A stretch of 64,000 bases of DNA from Piper betle (lineage: Eukaryota; Streptophyta; Magnoliopsida; Piperales; Piperaceae). The notes beneath the pieces were generated by a model that did no database searches, was not told the origin of the DNA, and saw only the letters and a list, made by a program, of their open reading frames with translations. A program made the translations under genes and the position numbers. The stretch covers positions 62,001 through 126,000 of the forward strand of contig JAURVB010006221.1 of the NCBI GenBank assembly GCA_033002965.1, in the 5' to 3' direction. Shown in pieces: positions 34,149 through 43,951 of this stretch. Each line of letters opens with the position of its first letter. Positions within the stretch are counted from its first letter, which is position 1.

Positions 34149-36130
34149 ATGCAAGGGAAAATCAGTGCTTCCTTCAAGCCTTGAGCGATTCTCAAATCCG
34201 AGGATGCGTCTTGTTCTTGTGTTGGGACTGACGCCGGGGTGGTTGTTCGCGAGGACGAGGGACGGGTGGATTTCGAGGTTTGTTGCAAATCTCCAGAAAG
34301 GTATGGACTATTTGAGTACATTTTACTTCTTCTTTCTCATCATGTAAGATGGTTGATACTGTTACTTGTGCGAAAGGTAGAATGTGCAGGCCTGTATCAG
34401 ATTTGCTCTGTGTTTGATGTATCTTCAATCTCATCTATATGTTTGCTTGTACGTGGATGTTATATTGTTATTGCTTCTAGGTTGAGAGGGAGAGAGATCG
34501 AGAGATTGTAAATGTTTTTTATCTTTTTCATACTAAATTTACTCCTCTCCGTGGAGTGTACAGTTCGTCGTCCACATTAATTCCTTGTGTGTTCTCTCTT
34601 GGTCTCTCTATAGTACTTTTAATTATTGGATTTCATTGGGCTTGTAGTTTGTTATTGCTGCATTACTCTAAATAGTTTCATCCCCAACGGGTATGCATAG
34701 AGGTGGCAGTTTGATTTGTTTGTACTTTTCAGTGGAATACCCTGTTATGAAATTAGGATTGATTTAATCCGGAAAGGAACAAGAAAACAAAAAATGGGAA
34801 GATCACGAGTAAATCAAGGTAATTTGCCTGCTCTTTCAAACGAGATTGGGATTTCAATTACAAACCCTCCCCCTAGTATCTTCTACGCTATAATGAAGCT
34901 CTACACTAACATACCATGCAAGGGCAGCGACGATGATTGGAAGCCTCGTATTTTAGTTTTTCTAGGAAGCTCCTCTTGCACGCCGGAAAAACTCAAAAAA
35001 CTAATTGATGAAGTTGATTGCAGGAATGGGGAATAACCAATTGTGCCAAACCTAGGTCTTATTGATGCTCCTTCAATCTCATCGAGGAAACTATTATCAA
35101 GTGGTGTAACAGCACTAAATAGGAAGAGAACCCACAGAGTATCATTTGGAATTGGGGCAGTCTGATTTCCTTCTTCATAGTTGTTCTATTTGTGGACTTA
35201 AGTATGCATTTGGGGATCAAGTGGATGAAAAGGTTCACACGGAATTTCATAAGAACTATTTTCAAGGAATTCGATTTAAGGTATCTCTTCTCATAGGAGC
35301 TTTAATGGTGGTTTTTGTTTTTAGATTTTAATTTCTATAACATTGCAGGGCTGGTGTGGCGAAAGAGTTGTTTTTAGCTACGAGTGGCAGAGAACGAAGT
35401 ATCTTGGTGTTGAATGGTAATTCATATGCTCTACAGAATAAAGTTTTGACATTTGTTTGTTTCGGTCAAATTTGTTGCTTACCCTTTTCTTGACATTGAT
35501 CATAAACTATAATTTTTTTCCTCAAACTATGTAGCTGCTCTTAAGTGGTAGAGCTTTATGACCGTTTGTAAATCTTGATCTTTATTTAAGGGACGGTTGG
35601 ATTTTGCGTGAATATTGCAAGGAGAATGCTTTATTTTATTATATAACTAATTCTTCCGCTTTATTTTATTATATAACTAATTCTTCCTGCTAACTATCAT
35701 TTATGACTATTAAAAGTGGGAGTTATAGTTCTCTGATTTATGGTTCACTTTGAAAAAATACCACGTGTATCTTTTCATTTCGAGCCAGAGGATTGTAGGT
35801 ATGCTTGTTGCTGAGCCAATAAAAATTGCTCACCGAGTTGTCTCAATCTCAGCTGCTGAGGGTGCAACACCAAGTGAATTCGTTCCAAGCAGATTAACTA
35901 ATCGTAACCCAAGATTTTGTAGCTCAGAGTTCAGGCTTTCTGCTTTTTGGCAATGTTGCTTTTCGAAGGCCCTCTGTAGGAAAGTATTCTGTGTGATCTA
36001 GGGGAAGAAATTGTTACCGGAGCCATCAAGTGTGAAAAGTCACCTGTATCAGCTGTTTGTGGTGTTCGAGCTATTTAGGTAGCTCCATCTAGCAGACGAA
36101 AGCACATTTTGCTCACCTTTTAGATGCTCT
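34149..36130 (+). pseudogene. CTF7: CTF7/ECO1 (cohesin acetyltransferase) pseudogene, introns retained
   Basis: ECO1/CTF7 acetylates the SMC3 subunit of cohesin to establish sister-chromatid cohesion. The start MQGKISASFKP (34149) gives the family N-terminus but is stopped at once by TGA (34182). The C2H2 zinc-finger exon (HLELGQSDFLLHSCSICGLK ... HTEFHKNY) ends with a donor at 35280/35281. The next exon begins GWCGERVVFSYEW (35349-35416). Acetyltransferase pieces follow: DGWILREYCK (about 35592), VYLFISSQRIVGMLVAEPIK (about 35765) and SAVCGVRAI (about 36050). Lesions include a frame change before the zinc finger, a gap between DGWILREYCK and VYLF filled by a 29-bp direct repeat, a frameshift near 35940, TAG at the conserved Trp after RAI (36076) and loss of the C-terminus. 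Introns show it is not a processed copy. Confidence 0.85.
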
Positions 36131-37305
36131 CTGGTGCTCGCATTTACTGTTGTGTAGTGATGTCATTTGAGATGTTCAATATCAGTTTCTTGGTGGTTGG
36201 CATTGCACGTATAAATTTTTCATTTGCTTTTTACATAGATTTTGTGTTACCCATTTGATATTAACAACTTTTGAATGGTGTTACACAACTCACATTGCTA
36301 ACTTAGCCTATGCAGAAAGACCTTTTGCAAGGGCTGTGTATTGGGGAGTTCGGAATGTGCATTCTCTCATCCAACATATTTCGGGAAGATATTGGCACCG
36401 AGATACTTTGGTACTGATACCTTTTTGGTCTATCATCCAAGTTCGTAGAGCTCAACATATAGAGCTCGGAATCTTTTCTTTGTATCACACAAAAATTACA
36501 TATTTCTGGAATCAACATCTCCTCCTCGATCTTTTGCTTTCTCTTGGCGGTTTTATGACTATTTTTAACTTTGCCTTTCCACCTTCACTCCTTCCTTTTA
36601 AACCTCCACCTCTCTGGCCAGTGGAGTACTTTCATGTTTTCTTTCTACCTTCTCTCCTCCTATAGTCCTCTTCTCTAATCTTGCTTTCTCTGTGTTAGCT
36701 TTTCCCCTCCCCCATCTTCCCTTCTCTCTTTCGTTTTCTTGTTCTTATTTTCTTCCACTTCTACTCCACCTTTGATATAAGTGAAATTGTGCTTCCTGAT
36801 CAAGTTGTATTCATCTTTTTGGTGTAATTCAAAGGAGATGATATGTACCCGTCTAGTAAATATTAGATATTTTCATTTTTTTTCTATCTCTATTGATTTT
36901 TATAGATCCTGTTTTTGCTAGTTTTCCAATAATATATAAACTTTCTTTTTTTATAAAAATAAATGGCAATATATTAAACTATCACCACCCTGTTAAAGTA
37001 TTTTAAAAGTTTTTATGTGAATATATAAGTTTTTACATTACCGTTCTTACCTGTAACGGGTTAAAAGAAGATTTTCACTGGATTGAAATGCCGTTTTTTA
37101 ACCTCTCTTCGTCCTGAATCGTACTTGAGGACGTGGCATGTTTCCATTGGAAGGAAAAAGCTGCCACGTTAGCACTCCCGCAAAACGCGGCTCTTCGGAG
37201 TAGGCGTTGAGCGCGGCCCTACTCTCTCCATCCTCACTCCTCTCTCCCCCCACCCCAACGCCCCCTCCCACCACTCCTCGTCACCCTCCGATATTCACGC
37301 CGAAG
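36131..37305. other. Intergenic; decayed gene tail and upstream region of the next gene
   Basis: An open frame of 136 codons (36255-36665) has no recognised domain and spans CT-rich DNA. From 37080 the GC content rises into the next gene's leader. No other features are seen. Confidence 0.4.
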
Positions 37306-38808
37306 ATGTCGGAGCGCGCCCTCCTCACCCTCGACGACGCCGGCCTCTTCCTACCCTCCGACATGTTCCCCGACGTCCTCAACCACCGCTCCTTGTCAGC
37401 CGCCGCCGCCGTTCCCCGCCTCCCTCCAGACGACCTCGCGTACCTCCGCACCGCCGCCCTCTCCCCTGACGTCGAGCTCTCCCGTCACCTTGCCGCCGCC
37501 CTCGCCCTGCGCCGTCCCACCGACAAGCCCCGCCGCGAGCCCCACAGCTTCTTCGAGGTAAAGGCTTGTGTCTAGCTCTGCGTTAACTCTCTTGATCACA
37601 CTCCTAAGTCCCTGACCGCTCTTTACTTTTTATCTCTAGTTCGGTCCGGATGTTCGCTCGCCAACGCCGGCGCCGGCGCCGGCCCCGGCGCCGCCATTGT
37701 GCTCACCGCGCGCCGCCGGCGATGTATTCTGCCGGGGGTGTCTCGGGAGTTTGGAGAGGACGGTGCGTCCACGTTGACGTTGATACGTGGTACCGGCTGC
37801 AGCTGCTGGCGAGGCCTCTCTGTGCTCAGGTAGTTCCGAACTAGCGCGCTGTTTTCTCGATCTTTGAGCTTCGTCTTGACAACGGGTTTGTTTTGGTTAT
37901 TTATGTGCAGGCGGAGGAGGGCGGTTTTCCGGCGAGGGCGAGGGCGAGGGTTCAAGCCCAGAAGGCGACGACGGGCCAGGCCGGCTGGAACGGATCTAGA
38001 GACTACGGCGGAACCGGCGTCTTCCTCCCCCGCGTTGCCAATAATAATAGCGATCAAAGAAAAACAGGTGAAGTTTCCATTTATATGCCGGCGAGGTTTT
38101 TGCTTCTTTGTTTTCTCTTTTTACGGGTCGGAAATCCTTGTTTGATCTGTGTTCGTCTTTGAGTCGAAGCAAACCTGAAATCTTGTTAAAAATGGTATTT
38201 GCATTTAATGCCAAAGAGGCCGCTATCGCCGATTTCATGTGGCGATGGTTAAAACTTGATAACTCTTTTGGCTTCCATCTTCCCTGTACTTGGTCCTCCG
38301 CCATTTCTTTTGTCGTTGTCATCTACAAGCAACTGATCTCGCGGTCTCTACCGCTTCAAAAAAAAAAAAACCGAAATCAATGATCCCGATCAGAAAATCG
38401 TAATGTATTCCACCCACCCCCTGCATAATTTCCTCGTCTCTCCTTGTCATACGGACTCTTTGGCAGAGGCAGGTAATTTTACAGTAGCAAAAGTTTGAAT
38501 GAATAAATACCCCCCTTGTGATATTCGCGTAGTTGGTTTTGATATTATGTCTCAATCAAATGTTTGCCTTATCCAGCTTTTGCTTGAACGTCTGACATGG
38601 TCTTTGCCCTGGGCCATGGTTTGAAACCTCACTCACTCATGATTGTTCTGGCCTCTGGTGGTTGTCAGGCATGCAAGGTGATACCACAAGGGAGAAGGAA
38701 AAGCCGCAGCTGTACCAGCCACAGAGAGGGCTTCCTTTCGGAAAGCAAGCAGTGACTAATCAACCTCCCTCTGAGAGGGATCTGCCCCAGGACTGGAGTT
38801 ACTACTGA
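37306..38808 (+). CDS. Plant protein of unknown function with GTGVFLPR motif, four exons
   Basis: Exons 37306-37557, 37640-37829, 37911-38067 and 38669-38808, all GT-AG. Exon 1 encodes MSERALLTLDDAGLFLPSDM and an Ala/Arg-rich region, and is GC-rich. Exon 2 has a Pro-Ala run and VDVDTWYRLQLLAR. Exon 3 has GTGVFLPRV. Exon 4 ends LPQDWSYY. The combination of a GTGVFLPR box and a short C-terminal LPxxW(S/T)Y box recalls an uncharacterised plant-specific family; no function can be assigned. Exon 2 is out of frame by one base: the frame from exon 1 hits TGA at about 37773, while the other frame gives the WYRLQLL segment that joins exon 3. One G too many in the five-G run at 37734-37738 would explain it and give 246 codons with the stop. 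The start is the first ATG in the open frame. Confidence 0.7.
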
Positions 38809-39386
38809 GCTCTTAAGCCACTCCCTTGCCTCTTTTGTGTTCTCTCTTTAGCTCTCTCTACTAGGTAGCCTAGCTTTTAGCTCGCTCGTGCGTTGTTGCG
38901 TCCAGTAGTGTAAAATAAGTAACCATTGATGATAGTTGGAAGCTTTGAATTTGGCATAGTTATGGGCAAGGGTGGTGAGTTAGGGTTAGAGACTTGGAAA
39001 TAATCTTTTGTGTTTTAATTAGGACTCGTGTTCCATTGATCCTGTACTCGAAGTAGAAACAAAAAAGAGGAGGAGAATATATGAGGTCGGGAATGAGGAA
39101 GCAAGAAAGCGAAAGGAAGCGAATTGGTCACAGTAGCGCAGGGGTTCTCTTTGGGGTATTGTCCAGGAATAATATTGTATTGTACACAATATATAAATAA
39201 GATATATCCTTGGGGGAAGCATATGGTCGTCGTGATGAAGCCTGTCTCTAGTCAATAATCATTTATTTTATTTTGTTAAATCTGTTTCGTCGTATAGGCT
39301 CTAGTTTTTTTGGGGTTTGCAAGGTCGTCGTTTTAAGGTGGCCCGGTAGAGGGACTGTGGCCAATCGTCATGAAACTGGTATCTTG
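38809..39386. other. 3' flank of the preceding gene up to the gypsy insertion
   Basis: Holds the likely 3' UTR. No reading frame or repeat is recognised. It ends in the GTTGC target site (39387-39391) of the gypsy element. Confidence 0.5.
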
Positions 39387-39391
39387 GTTGC

Positions 39392-40902
39392 TGTTACGGG
39401 GTTTAGCTCGTGGGACGGTCGAGAGCTAGGGTTTGGCGGTTGTCCCTAGCATTCCCGCGTCCAAGTCGGGTGGCCGGTGCTATCCGAGTGTTGAACAACC
39501 TACCGAGCATTTATCCGTGATGTGGGCAAGTCCAAGGTCTGACTGGCGCATGTGGTCTATCGGGCGAGTTGCTATGCAAGCGAGCTACCGTGCAGTACCG
39601 ATAGCAGGCTGTGGCGGACAATTGGTCGGTAAGGAGTACCGAGCAGGCCGCTACCTGGTACCGAGTGTGGTGCGGGTTCCAGGCGCGTGCAAGGTCAGGC
39701 GCAGCCGGGGCATTCTACCGAGCAGCGTGGCGGGTAGAAGTGCGGGTTCCGGATGCGTGGGATGCAAGCGACCAAGCATCATGACCAGGCGAGCCAGGCA
39801 CCAGGGCCGTGCACTATCATGCAAATGGGCAGTAGTCACGGGTGCGCAGGTGTGCAGGTGATCGAGCCAAGGAGCAGCAGGGGTTATCATGCACGCGCAT
39901 GGGTGCTGTGGAACGTGCAGACCAGGGTTCAGTACTGGGGTCGCTGGTTCGATATGGCGACCACACCACACCCAGGAGGGGTTCGGTGTTGGGTCGAACC
40001 AAGGATGCGATCAGTCTTTTGCGCCACACCCAGGGGTAGGCTTTCTGGTAATTTTGCTGGAATCCCAGGGGTGAGTGATGACAAGGCTTGGAGCATGAGG
40101 ACCGTTGATCGTGGATTGGACGGTGAGGATGCAAGCTGGGGACGTGGTGCCCACCAGTCCGGAAGGTCTATATAAGGAGATGCCATCCTTGTGTAGAAAT
40201 CAGAACAACAAAAGAGAGTTGAGTGTGTGAGTGATCTCAGTGGGGGAGTGAAACTTGGTCGGGCAAGGGGACGCCTTGGGGTTACTGCAGTCAGGCCGAG
40301 GAGGGTCTGGAACACCAAGGGGGATTACCGGGGTAGTCGTCGTCCGCCTTTAGGGTCAAGGCTCACACACCTGTTGTTCGGCAACCCTGCGCGGTGAACC
40401 GAGGGTTGGGTGAAGTCCTATCGAGTGAGGGTCGAGAGGCACGGTCGTGGGGTTTGCATGTCCACGACCGGCGGGTAGTCTAGAGGGATTACCTGTGTAT
40501 ATCCTGTATTCACGTTGTAAGAATAGAGGTTGGGATTTATCCTGTAATTGGTGTGATGTATCCGTCATGTTTGTGCACCGTGGTTTAGACCAGTGATTCC
40601 GTGGTCTAGGGGCACCGAGCAGGGTACTCGGTACGTGGGGCGGTAATCACTTGTGACTTGGTGATCGGTGTGTGTGTTCGGTACAGGGGCTGGTAACCTG
40701 GTTACGGTACGCATGCGTTGGTAGCTGGGCGCGGTACCGGGACTGGGTGCGTGCGATACTTGCAGGCGTGCGGTCCGAGGCCGCTGTGCACCACAGCACG
40801 TTGGGGTGCGGAGGTGGTGTTGGCTGGTGTTTCTAGGGGAGAACACGCCGCACAGTGGTAGTTTGGGCAAAAAATTTATCCCCTAAACTGACCCCTGTGA
40901 CA
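39392..40902 (+). repeat. 5' LTR (1511 bp) of the gypsy element
   Basis: Begins TGTTACGGGG and ends CCCCTGTGACA. A TATATAAG box at 40169-40176 is a likely core promoter, which would place the start of the RNA in the last 700 bases of the LTR. It is GC-rich with repeated 'ggtaccgagcagg'-like phrases. ORFs of 100-140 codons inside it occur in both LTRs and have no known domain. Confidence 0.97.
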
Positions 40903-40903
40903 G

Positions 40904-40919
40904 AGGTATCAGAGCCAGG
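40904..40919 (+). promoter_or_regulatory. Primer-binding site, initiator tRNA-Met type
   Basis: The sequence after the LTR reads gaGGTATCAGAGCCAGG. The core GGTATCAGAGCC is complementary to the 3' end of initiator tRNA-Met. Confidence 0.85.
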
Positions 40920-40933
40920 TTTCTTTGGCCAGC

Positions 40934-42238
40934 ATGTATCTATCGGGGGATGCCAAATTGTGGTATCGTACTCGCACCGAGGAGGATCGGAGTGCTGGTC
41001 GACCCCGAATGGAGACCTGGAATTCCCTAAAAGAGGAGCTTCGGGAGCCGTTCTTGCCATCTAACACTACATGGGTGGCAAGGGACAGGCTCAAGGATTT
41101 GAGACAGTCCGGAACAGTGCGGGAGTATGTCCAGGAGTTTAGCTCTTGTCTCCTCGACATCAGTAACATGTCGGAGGAAGATAAGTTATTTAACTTTATC
41201 TCTGGTTTGCAGCCTTGGGCTCAGGTGGAGTTGAGGCAGCAGAAAGTCCAGGATTTGCCTGCGGCTTTGGTGGCAGCCGACGCCTTGGTGGACTTGCAAC
41301 CGCGATCGCGTGTCAAGGAGGATACCCAGGGCAAGATGACCAAGGGCGGTCGAGACAGCCAACGGGAGGGCAGAAGGCCATTCCGGCCAAAGAGGGGGCC
41401 AGACATTGCGTCAGGCAGCAGGGATCGTGGGCCGGGTGTTCCAGCATCCGGGTGCTTTCTGTGTGGTGGTCCGCATCGGGCAAAGCAGTGTCCGAGCCGA
41501 GGTAAGGTGAATGCCTTGGTGGCGGATGCAGACCAGGACCAAGAGGAGGAGCCTCTTGCCCGAGCGTCTACCCTTCAGATACTCGGGGCGTTGCGAGCTG
41601 AACGCTCAGCTTCGGAGGGAGCTGGCCTGATATACGTTCCATGTGTAGTGAACGGGAGAGCAGTTTCAGCCTTAGTAGACACTGGTGCTACGCACAACTT
41701 TGTTTCCAATGGGATGGCGTTGGAACTAGGGTTGAAGACTGGGATCGTGACCAGCAAGGTGAAGGCGGTGAACTCACAGGCAAGACAGGTGCAAGGTATA
41801 GCCAGAAATGTCAGAATTTGCTTGGGGAAGTATGAGGGGCGAGTTGATTTGATGGTCATCGAACTCGATGATTTTGATCTGATACTCGGGAATCCTTTCA
41901 TGCGTTCTACTGGTGTGGGAGTGTTTCCACAGCTGGAAGGTATACTGATCGCGAATGAAGCGGGTGCATGTTTTGTTCGTGGGCAGAGAGGATCTTCCGG
42001 GGTCAAGTGCAGCACTGTCAGGGAGAAGCATCTGTCGGCAATGCAGGTGACTCGAGAGTGCACGGGGGACTTGACTGGCCTTGCAGGAGTGGTGATGATC
42101 CAACCGGACCAGGTGGTGAGGGTACCGGATTTGCTGGTAGATGCTGAGTCTACCGAGTTGCCAATGGGGTCTTCCGAGAGGACGATCGTTCACCAGATCG
42201 AGTTGGTGCCAGGGAGGGTACCAGCGCCGGCGCACTAG
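40934..42238 (+). CDS. Gag-protease polyprotein of the non-autonomous gypsy element (N-terminally short)
   Basis: Gag core words are YLSGDAKLWYRTR, ETWNSLKEELREPFLP, VREYVQEFSSCLLDI and EEDKLFNFISGLQPWAQ. A zinc knuckle follows (C174, C177, H181, C186; CX2CX3HX4C), then a retroviral-type aspartic protease with DTGATHNFVS (Asp 249) and a LILGNPFM strand. The first ATG (40934) lies only 15 bases after the primer-binding site and the protein begins inside the gag core, so the usual gag N-terminus and leader are missing. The frame stops at 42238, right after HQIELVPGRVPAPA, where RT would normally begin. The ORF of 434 codons is uninterrupted, which hints at recent origin or selection. Confidence 0.9.
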   Translation: MYLSGDAKLWYRTRTEEDRSAGRPRMETWNSLKEELREPFLPSNTTWVARDRLKDLRQSGTVREYVQEFSSCLLDISNMSEEDKLFNFISGLQPWAQVELRQQKVQDLPAALVAADALVDLQPRSRVKEDTQGKMTKGGRDSQREGRRPFRPKRGPDIASGSRDRGPGVPASGCFLCGGPHRAKQCPSRGKVNALVADADQDQEEEPLARASTLQILGALRAERSASEGAGLIYVPCVVNGRAVSALVDTGATHNFVSNGMALELGLKTGIVTSKVKAVNSQARQVQGIARNVRICLGKYEGRVDLMVIELDDFDLILGNPFMRSTGVGVFPQLEGILIANEAGACFVRGQRGSSGVKCSTVREKHLSAMQVTRECTGDLTGLAGVVMIQPDQVVRVPDLLVDAESTELPMGSSERTIVHQIELVPGRVPAPAH

Positions 42239-43951
42239 AGTGTGGTGCCGGACGAACTCACACAGATCCAGATGTGGTTCCTGGATGGGGGAAAATTCAG
42301 CCGTCATGCACCATGGGTTACAGGAGGTGACCGTGTGGAAGAAGTACCCAGTTCCTTGGAGTTGGACCTGACATCGGGAAGTGATGGGTGGATCACGAGG
42401 GTCAACCGATGCAGGGCTCAAGGAGCATTCTCTGTGTGAAGAGCCGTGTGAGTTCGTGATTAGGGGAGTTGTGCTTCCCTAGAATTGGCCGAGTAAGGTG
42501 CGAGTGAGGAATCAGGCGGATTCCATTGCCGAGTGGACGCCAACAGGGGTGACTGGAAGGAAGAACTTCCTAGGAGTTTGGCCAATTACTGGAAGTTTGT
42601 ACATGGATTGCGCCATGTAGGGTCATCTTTGAATAGGTTTGGTCGGTGCCATACCTTACAGCTTTTTGGTGTGATAAGAGCTGTGATCATCGGAGCCAAT
42701 TCTGGAACGGCCGGGTTCCAGGCAACCGTTGGAGTAGTGACGCACTTCAGACAAAAGCCGGGATGGTGGAAGGCAGCAGGGGCCGGCCAGAAGTACATTG
42801 TCCAACTGTGGCGGGTTTACTCGTTGGTCTGAGTTCATTGTCAAGAGGACAATGAAGCTTACGCCTTCTTCAAGACCCATGGAGAGAGGGTTAGCAGCTT
42901 CAGATCGTGATAACGAGAAACTTGGTTGACAGAGCAAGTCGGAGCTTGACTCAAGTGTTGGTTAGATGATACCGTTAGTCTATGCCAGTAAGGACATCGG
43001 CTATTCAGTCCTACGGATAGGCTAAGACAAAAGCTGAGGTTCCACATTCCCCAGTGGAAGGGCATTCAGAAGGGTCTGGATGTGTACCCGAAGTTAGGGT
43101 GATCATTGTTGGCGACATGCTGATAACGTAGCTTTTGTGAAACCCTGATTGGGAGTACCACAGGGTAAGGTGCATAGAAAAGAGTTAGTGACTGGGATGC
43201 TGCAGCACTAGCTTCACCTTGAGATCTTGAAGCTCGATCTCATGGACGTGGTGTCCAGTTTCCCGAAGGAAGAAGGGAGCAACAGCAGGGTTACTCTATC
43301 GAGTCTCGGAGTACGCTGTTCGGAGCAGTGCCCAGGATTACCCAACTGTGGGCTGCTTGCCGAATCATGGGGAAGTACGCGAGGTACAAGCGGAAGGAAA
43401 GAGATCGGTAACCAGTAACCAAGCTCAGTCGGGAGAGGCTGAGATATGGATGCATTACTCAGGAGGAGTATGTGAGACGTTCATTACCTCTTGCACGGTG
43501 CAGCTAGAAAATCTGCATTGTGGTCAGCTAACGAGGCTTAGTTCTCCGACGTTGTGGACCAAGGATGGTGCAACGGGCCGAATGAGGAGAAATGCGGACC
43601 TGACGGGGAGGGCATATCATTCCGCGTGGAGAGCAAGTGATGCTGACGCTCATGCCCAGATTTTGGAGAAAATCTGGTGTACCAAGAAGGTACGGGTTCC
43701 TTTGTATGTTTTCCAAGGGGATTTGGTCGGTCCGGTTTGAATAGCTGTCTGTATGGGCTTCTTCTACTGCCGGCGAATAAGAGGGAGTAGGAACTTTTGA
43801 AGCAGAGGTACGTCAACCTGGGGGCTTCGAATGGAGCAGACGGAGTGATTCAAGTGGGAACAAGAAGGATATCTTTGCATGAGATGGGTCAAGAGGCAGG
43901 GCAGGACTCAAACCTCCGATGAGGACATCGGGTCTCATTGGTGGGGGAGAC
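42239..43951 (+). other. Non-coding internal region of the gypsy element
   Basis: About 1.7 kb between the gag-protease stop and the 3' LTR. Scattered short frames (for example 43348-43740) show no RT, RNase H, integrase or chromodomain motif. It may be shuffled pol remnants or acquired sequence. The polypurine tract lies at about 43940-43950. Confidence 0.7.

Noticed and set aside
36255..36665. 136-codon ORF after the CTF7 remnant as a gene or the CTF7 C-terminus
   Set aside because: Its translation shares no CTF7 motifs and it continues into CT-rich DNA. No splice or domain support.
39433..40318. Several overlapping ORFs of 100-140 codons in the gypsy LTR, present in both copies
   Set aside because: They overlap on both strands, have no known domains and lie in non-coding LTR sequence. 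Their presence in both LTRs follows from LTR identity.
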